The position numbers and the translations under genes were made by a program. From the NCBI GenBank assembly GCA_017518105.1, contig JAFWWC010000002.1, positions 62,001-126,000 of the forward strand: a stretch of DNA of 64,000 nt, in the 5' to 3' direction. The notes under the pieces were generated by a model. The model searched no databases. It was not told the origin of the DNA and was given only the letters and a program-made list of their open reading frames with translations. Positions 60,047 to 64,000 of the stretch are shown here, piece by piece (positions within the stretch are counted from its first letter, which is position 1; each line of letters opens with the position of its first letter). The stretch comes from Selenomonadaceae bacterium (lineage in GTDB: Bacteria > Bacillota > Negativicutes > Selenomonadales > Selenomonadaceae).

Positions 60047-61885
60047 TCAAACTTTCTCGACGCTAAGGGTTGTGCGCATGACGTTATCGATAATGTAGTT
60101 CGTGTCAACCTTGTTGTCGACTTTCTTTGAGGATATGCCCGCCTTCTTGAGTCGAGCCTGCGCACGTTTAGCTTGAGCAATCTCTTGGCGGATTTGCTTT
60201 TCTGTCTTAGGCTCGTTCGCCCCGCCGACCTCCACGACTAGCTGATTGTTCTTGCCGGTCTTGAGGAACTCTTTTATCTTGTCTTCGTAGCTCTTGTTTG
60301 AATCAGCCGTGACAAGTCCCGCGTTAGCCATTGCCATTGCCTGATTGACGGGAACGAGTGCACCGCCGTGAATCTCCAAAGCTAGATTGCCTTGCCGCGC
60401 CGTCAAAGGTACGGTGTAAGGCAGGGTGACTTTCTCGACGGGCTTGCGGTAGGGTTGCAACTCGACTGTAAGATTGACTGTTTCGCCAGGCTTAACGGAT
60501 TTCTTTTCGGGCGTGACGGAGATAATTGACGCCGTGCGCCGCTCCGCCTCGAATGAAATGTTCACGTCCACGCCGAAGATATTCGACTCCTCTTTAGTAT
60601 TAGAACAGACGAGATTAAGTGCTTGCATAAGTTCAAGGATTGCGACCTGCCCAACGTCCGTGGTGTTGTAAAACATGTTCTTGCGAGCCAACTCACCGTC
60701 GGCAACCGCATTAGTCTTTATGTTGAAGTCGATTTCGACAGTGCTTTCCGCCGTCGTGTCAGCCATCTTGCTAAGGGCAGTATAAGCAACCGCCGCGCCG
60801 AGTTTCGGGATTAAGTTTTCGTTGTAAGCAATCGTTGCGGTGTAAGTCTCTTCTTTGTTAAGGGCGTTGTCATGAATAGTCACGGTGATAGGAACGACTG
60901 CCGGGAACGTGCCGAGGATACCCGCAATGCCCGAATCCCTATCCTGATTGACGCGACCGATTATGTGCCCAATGCCCGCGAGCTTTACGCCGTTACCCGT
61001 GACGCCGCTGACCGAACCGATAACGGAAGCGTCCGTCATGAAAAAATTGACGTTGCCCGAATGCGTGAACGAATGCCCGAATGCTAAAAGCCTTTTGCCG
61101 TCCACAGCAGTAACCGTGCCCGTCGCCCCTAAAGAAAAGTCGCCATAGATAATCGCCACGCCCAATGCCGAGCCAGGCTCAAGGGTCGCGTCTAGTTGAA
61201 TGCCGCGTTCAGGTTTCGTTGCTGATGAGTTCTGCAAATTCTTCAAGCCGAGCTCCCGCTGTAAAAATCTTATCCCGCTTGCGTCGAAGCCGCTGATATA
61301 TAATGCGTCGACTTCTTCAACCTGTGCAGTGTCTTCTATGTCTTCTGTAACTTCGTCAGTGGAAGCGTCTTTGCTCTCAGGCTCAACTTCCTTTGACTCG
61401 TTGGATTTATTTTCTTCCTCCGCCGCCTTGGCAGTTTTGAAGTAATTCACTTGCGCCTTGGGGTCGGGCAACGTCCACAGCTCCAGCATACTTTCAATCG
61501 GCGTGATAAAGGCGGTGTAAGGATCCATTTCCTTAAGCGTGGCGGACAGTGCTCCGATAAGTTTGCCGTCAATGTAAACGGGCGAACCGCTCATGCCCTG
61601 CAAGATACCGCCCGTGCGCTTTATGACTTCGCCAGAGGTCTGCGCAATGATAATGCGTTTGGAGCCTTTGCCCTCGTCCGTCAAGCCGATAATTTTCACG
61701 TCGAAGGATTCAATCTTGCCGGAGCCGTCAACGACCGTATAAGCCTTGCCATTCATGCCGCTTTTGAGCTGGTCGAACGGTAAAATCTCTGGCATAGCTG
61801 AGACCTTCAGCGGTGCGACGAAGATTATCAGCACGACGATTAAAAATAATTTCACAAACAACCTTTGCAAGTCTTTCAACTCCAT
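60047..61885 (-). CDS. SpoIVB-type peptidase S55 domain protein
   Basis: 612 residues from the ATG at 61885. A signal anchor ([20 protein letters not shown]) leads an S55 domain: [29 protein letters not shown]-like strand, [20 protein letters not shown] (catalytic Ser). [13 protein letters not shown] supplies the His loop typical of SpoIVB. Long C-terminal repeats ([20 protein letters not shown]) are beta-sandwich-like. SpoIVB cleaves a partner to activate sigma-K in Bacillus; this protein is larger and lacks the sporulation operon, so it is a homologue of unknown target. Confidence 0.85.
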   Translation of the reverse strand: MELKDLQRLFVKLFLIVVLIIFVAPLKVSAMPEILPFDQLKSGMNGKAYTVVDGSGKIESFDVKIIGLTDEGKGSKRIIIAQTSGEVIKRTGGILQGMSGSPVYIDGKLIGALSATLKEMDPYTAFITPIESMLELWTLPDPKAQVNYFKTAKAAEEENKSNESKEVEPESKDASTDEVTEDIEDTAQVEEVDALYISGFDASGIRFLQRELGLKNLQNSSATKPERGIQLDATLEPGSALGVAIIYGDFSLGATGTVTAVDGKRLLAFGHSFTHSGNVNFFMTDASVIGSVSGVTGNGVKLAGIGHIIGRVNQDRDSGIAGILGTFPAVVPITVTIHDNALNKEETYTATIAYNENLIPKLGAAVAYTALSKMADTTAESTVEIDFNIKTNAVADGELARKNMFYNTTDVGQVAILELMQALNLVCSNTKEESNIFGVDVNISFEAERRTASIISVTPEKKSVKPGETVNLTVELQPYRKPVEKVTLPYTVPLTARQGNLALEIHGGALVPVNQAMAMANAGLVTADSNKSYEDKIKEFLKTGKNNQLVVEVGGANEPKTEKQIRQEIAQAKRAQARLKKAGISSKKVDNKVDTNYIIDNVMRTTLSVEKV

Positions 61886-61922
61886 TCCAGATTGCAATCA
61901 ATAATAACGCGTGAATAATAAA

Positions 61923-63152
61923 TCATTTCGGCAGAATCGTCAACGCGTCCGCTACAAGTCGTTCTCTGCCGTCGCTGGGCTTATTTACTAGACTGCCTTT
62001 GAAAAATAATTCCGTGGAGCCGCCGCCGTCCAAGTTAATCGCCTCTACCGCCCCGAAACTGTCCTTGAGAATCCGCGCCCACTCGGTGAGCGTGCAACCT
62101 TTGCTGTGAGCTTGCCGCCCGTCGACGACTGCAAAGATATAATCGCCGTATTGCGTGATGCCCACTGCCGAACGCGGCGCACGTCCGATGCGAATATCAT
62201 TGGGGAATTGCTCGGCGTCCGCAGTAACGTAAATTTCACCGTCCTTAACGAGAGTGGGACCCGCGCCGACGATATGGATTGCCTCGTTGAAGTCTTCGCC
62301 GTGCTCCACGTTAATATAATCCTCGTCGAAAATCATCGCGTCGCCGACGTAAACGCCCCTGAAAGCCTCCGCCGCCGCTCCGTGAACGCTGACGATAAAT
62401 CCGTTCGGAGGAATGTAGTTGTTGCCCTTGTCGCGGAAGATATTCACAACCACGCCGTCCTGCACTACGAATTCCACGCCGAAATTATTCGTGCCAGTCG
62501 TCGCACCCTGCCAGCCGTTATAGACGATGACGGAATCGGGATTGCGTTCACAGTTTACGCCGTCGACTACGACTTCTTCCCCATTGAATTGCAAGACGCC
62601 CCGATAACTCTGCCGCGCAAAAATCGTGGAGCCGTCCGCCCTGATTCCAATCGCCGAGCGGATAAAGTAAGTTGTGCCCGCCGTCAGCCCGTCAATTTTT
62701 GTATTGCCTAAGATAACTCCGTTGGTCGCGAAGTAGCTTGCGTTAATCGTGGCGATTGCGTCGGGCGAATTCATCTGCGAAACTGTCGCACGTCCCGGAA
62801 TTTGATTCTTAGCGACGACGGGGCGCAGTTGATATTTCTCGTGGTCGGCGATAATCGCAAACGCCATCACTCCATCTTTATGGTAAACCAAAAACTCCAA
62901 GCCCTCGCCGTCATCTACGGGCGGCGGCTCAACGGTTTGCGGCGGCTCTTGTCCTTCTTCATAAACTGGCGGGTCGTGATATGCGGGGTCTAGCGGTGGA
63001 TGTTTTATTTCTTCTTCTGGCGTTGTAAATGGTTCTTCAACTGATTTTGGCTCGGAAGATTCTTCTGGCAAATTTTTTTTAGCCCAAGCTAAGCTCGGCG
63101 ACGTTAAGAAAAATATTCCTGCCGTCAACAGCGCGGCAACTTTCTTTATCAT
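61923..63152 (-). CDS. Exported phosphodiester glycosidase (NAGPA-like)
   Basis: 409 residues. Signal peptide ~1-24; long Pro/Glu-rich linker (~25-85); catalytic domain with DAIATINASYFATNGVILG, GWQGATTGTNNFGVEF and the C-terminal VVDGRQAHSKGCTLTEWARI, then AINLDGGGSTELFFKG. These are hallmarks of the NAGPA family that removes GlcNAc phosphodiesters; related bacterial proteins act on wall or exopolysaccharide. The ATG follows GAGGAG. No close operon partner. Confidence 0.88.
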   Translation of the reverse strand: MIKKVAALLTAGIFFLTSPSLAWAKKNLPEESSEPKSVEEPFTTPEEEIKHPPLDPAYHDPPVYEEGQEPPQTVEPPPVDDGEGLEFLVYHKDGVMAFAIIADHEKYQLRPVVAKNQIPGRATVSQMNSPDAIATINASYFATNGVILGNTKIDGLTAGTTYFIRSAIGIRADGSTIFARQSYRGVLQFNGEEVVVDGVNCERNPDSVIVYNGWQGATTGTNNFGVEFVVQDGVVVNIFRDKGNNYIPPNGFIVSVHGAAAEAFRGVYVGDAMIFDEDYINVEHGEDFNEAIHIVGAGPTLVKDGEIYVTADAEQFPNDIRIGRAPRSAVGITQYGDYIFAVVDGRQAHSKGCTLTEWARILKDSFGAVEAINLDGGGSTELFFKGSLVNKPSDGRERLVADALTILPK

Positions 63153-63223
63153 GAAACTTACTCCTCAAAAAATATTTATTGTCTGCCTATTCTGCCGCCG
63201 TGAAAGAAATTCCTTCACAGCAG

Positions 63224-63257
63224 AAAAAAAGTTACCTCCCGAATTTGGGAGGCAACT
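63224..63257 (-). terminator. Terminator of the tRNA-Val unit
   Basis: AGTTGCCTCCC-(6)-GGGAGGTAACT followed by seven T on the minus strand. Confidence 0.85.
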
Positions 63258-63276
63258 TGTAATTTCGTATTAAGCG

Positions 63277-63352
63277 TGGTGCTCGCTGAGGGACTCGAAC
63301 CCACGACTTCCTCCATGTGACGGAGATACTCTACCAGCTGAGTTAAGCGAGC
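63277..63352 (-). tRNA. tRNA-Val (anticodon CAC)
   Basis: Acceptor GCTCGCT/AGCGAGC, anticodon stem TCTCC/GGAGG with loop GTCACAT (anticodon CAC), T-loop TTCGAGT, A discriminator and encoded CCA. One T-T mismatch in the T stem. Second gene of the two-tRNA unit. Confidence 0.9.
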
Positions 63353-63366
63353 CCTAGAAAATCAAA

Positions 63367-63443
63367 TGGTGGGGCTGACAGAACTCGAATCTGTGACCTC
63401 CTCGATGTCAACGAGGCACTCTAACCATCTGAGCTACAACCCC
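63367..63443 (-). tRNA. tRNA-Val (anticodon GAC)
   Basis: Acceptor GGGGTTG/CAGCCCC, anticodon stem CCTCG/CGAGG with loop TTGACAT (anticodon GAC), TTCGAGT T-loop, A discriminator and encoded CCA. First gene of the unit; its promoter is at 63467-63495. Confidence 0.92.
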
Positions 63444-63466
63444 ACGTCTTTATCAAGACAGGCGCA

Positions 63467-63495
63467 ATTATAACCGCTGCGGTTTAAGCTGTCAA
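63467..63495 (-). promoter_or_regulatory. Consensus promoter with dyad in the spacer
   Basis: Perfect minus-strand TTGACA (63490-63495), 17-base spacer, TATAAT (63467-63472) driving the two tRNA-Val genes. The spacer carries AACCGC-T-GCGGTT (63472-63484), a perfect 13-base dyad between the hexamers. Confidence 0.9.
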
Positions 63496-63505
63496 GAAAA
63501 ACTTT

Positions 63506-63880
63506 TTACTTAATCTCGACCGTCGCGCCGACTTCTTCGAGTTTTGCCTTAAGAGCTTCAGCGTCAGCCTTCGAGATTTTCTCTTTGACCGGAGCGGGTG
63601 CGCCGTCGACGAGAGCTTTTGCTTCCTTAAGTCCAAGACCAGTTGCCTCGCGGACTGCCTTGATGACTTTAATTTTCTCTTGACCGACATTGGCAAGGAT
63701 AACGTCGAATTCGGTTTTCTCCTCTTCGGGTTCAGCTGCCGCTGCCGCAGGACCTGCCGCCGCTACTGCTACCGGAGCCGCCGCACTCACGCCGAATTTC
63801 TCTTCCATAGCTTTGACCAGTTCGCTCAGTTCCAAAACCGTCATGCTTTCAATCGCTTGCATAATTTCTTCTTTAGTCAT
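63506..63880 (-). CDS. rplL: 50S ribosomal protein L7/L12
   Basis: Multi-copy stalk protein that recruits translation factors. 124 residues: N-terminal dimerisation helix [20 protein letters not shown], an Ala/Pro hinge ([19 protein letters not shown]), and the C-terminal domain with [20 protein letters not shown] and [21 protein letters not shown] with GGAGGC upstream. It lies 40 bases after rplJ. Confidence 0.97.
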   Translation of the reverse strand: MTKEEIMQAIESMTVLELSELVKAMEEKFGVSAAAPVAVAAAGPAAAAAEPEEEKTEFDVILANVGQEKIKVIKAVREATGLGLKEAKALVDGAPAPVKEKISKADAEALKAKLEEVGATVEIK

Positions 63881-63922
63881 TATATTTCAGCCTCCATTTT
63901 CTAAACAAAAACTTCACACGGA

Positions 63923-64000
63923 TTACGCCGCTTCCTTTTCCTTCTTCTCGCGAATAGCATCGACGACGCCGACGAAATTGCGAATAACAGCACTCAAGAC
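63923..64000 (-). CDS. rplJ: 50S ribosomal protein L10, C-terminal part
   Basis: Only the last 25 codons lie in the window (VLSAVIRNFVGVVDAIREKK then EKEAA and stop). The position directly before rplL, as in rplJ-rplL operons, supports the call. The N-terminal part lies to the right of the window. Confidence 0.85.
   Translation of the reverse strand, partial: VLSAVIRNFVGVVDAIREKKEKEAA

Overview
The window looks like a chromosomal segment of a diderm (outer-membrane) Firmicute of the class Negativicutes, probably a Selenomonas-like member of the Selenomonadales. Firmicute hallmarks are RNase Y next to a YmdB-type phosphodiesterase and SpoVS, a SpoIVB-type S55 protease, SpoIIE-type PP2C phosphatases with STAS and anti-sigma-like partners, strong AGGAGG ribosome binding sites, frequent TTG and GTG starts, and sigma-A promoters. 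Diderm hallmarks are a complete RND efflux pair, a Tat-exported amidase, periplasmic proteins and a type I-secreted RTX-like protein. Placement at genus level is inference from gene content. There is no phage, plasmid, insertion sequence or CRISPR array. The only mobile-type gene is a GIY-YIG/NUMOD endonuclease.

Layout. 1-6.2 kb: end of a ChW-repeat-like protein, a secreted LPP20-like protein, then rny, a conserved unknown, ymdB-like, spoVS and a PHP phosphoesterase. 6.3-10.9 kb: a secreted lysine-rich protein, tRNA-Gln, an anchored coiled-coil protein, a NagZ-like lipoprotein, a Dabb protein, a nitrilase-family amidase and an unknown. 10.9-11.4 kb: a gene-free, strongly structured region that looks like a large non-coding RNA on the minus strand, the most novel item here. 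11.4-14.6 kb: recX, recA, three small genes and the GIY-YIG endonuclease. 14.7-19.2 kb: RND pump and adaptor. 19.3-22.5 kb: folP, folB, a folK-folA fusion, ung and a small membrane protein.

22.5-30.2 kb is a seven-gene minus-strand signalling operon: hybrid histidine kinase, STAS protein, HATPase anti-sigma-like kinase, two Cache-HAMP-PP2C phosphatases with nearly identical C-termini, a lipoprotein and a Tat-exported peptidoglycan amidase. This is a partner-switching module apparently tied to the envelope. 30.3-37.5 kb holds uvrB, two futalosine-pathway radical SAM genes, glpF, glpK and a PH/SHOCT protein. 37.5-38.0 kb is a decayed RelBE-like toxin-antitoxin pair. 38.0-42.7 kb holds a pnp operon and rlmN. 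42.7-46.5 kb is a 1,262-residue RTX-like metalloprotease.

46.6-53.4 kb holds folD, a membrane metallophosphoesterase and a mannitol locus (GntR regulator, one-piece EIICBA, periplasmic cupin, mtlD). The stretch between mtlA and the cupin gene carries a duplicated mtlA tail. 53.4-58.7 kb holds a second secreted protein with the C-terminal domain of the first secreted protein, a DUF6033-like protein, a 26-residue membrane peptide gene with its own promoter, an HtrA lipoprotein, rlmH and two poorly known genes. 58.8-64 kb holds murA, an S55 protease-like protein, a phosphodiester glycosidase, two tRNA-Val genes, rplL and the end of rplJ.

Only sequence reading was possible. Function calls rest on recognised motifs and family resemblance; no database search was run.
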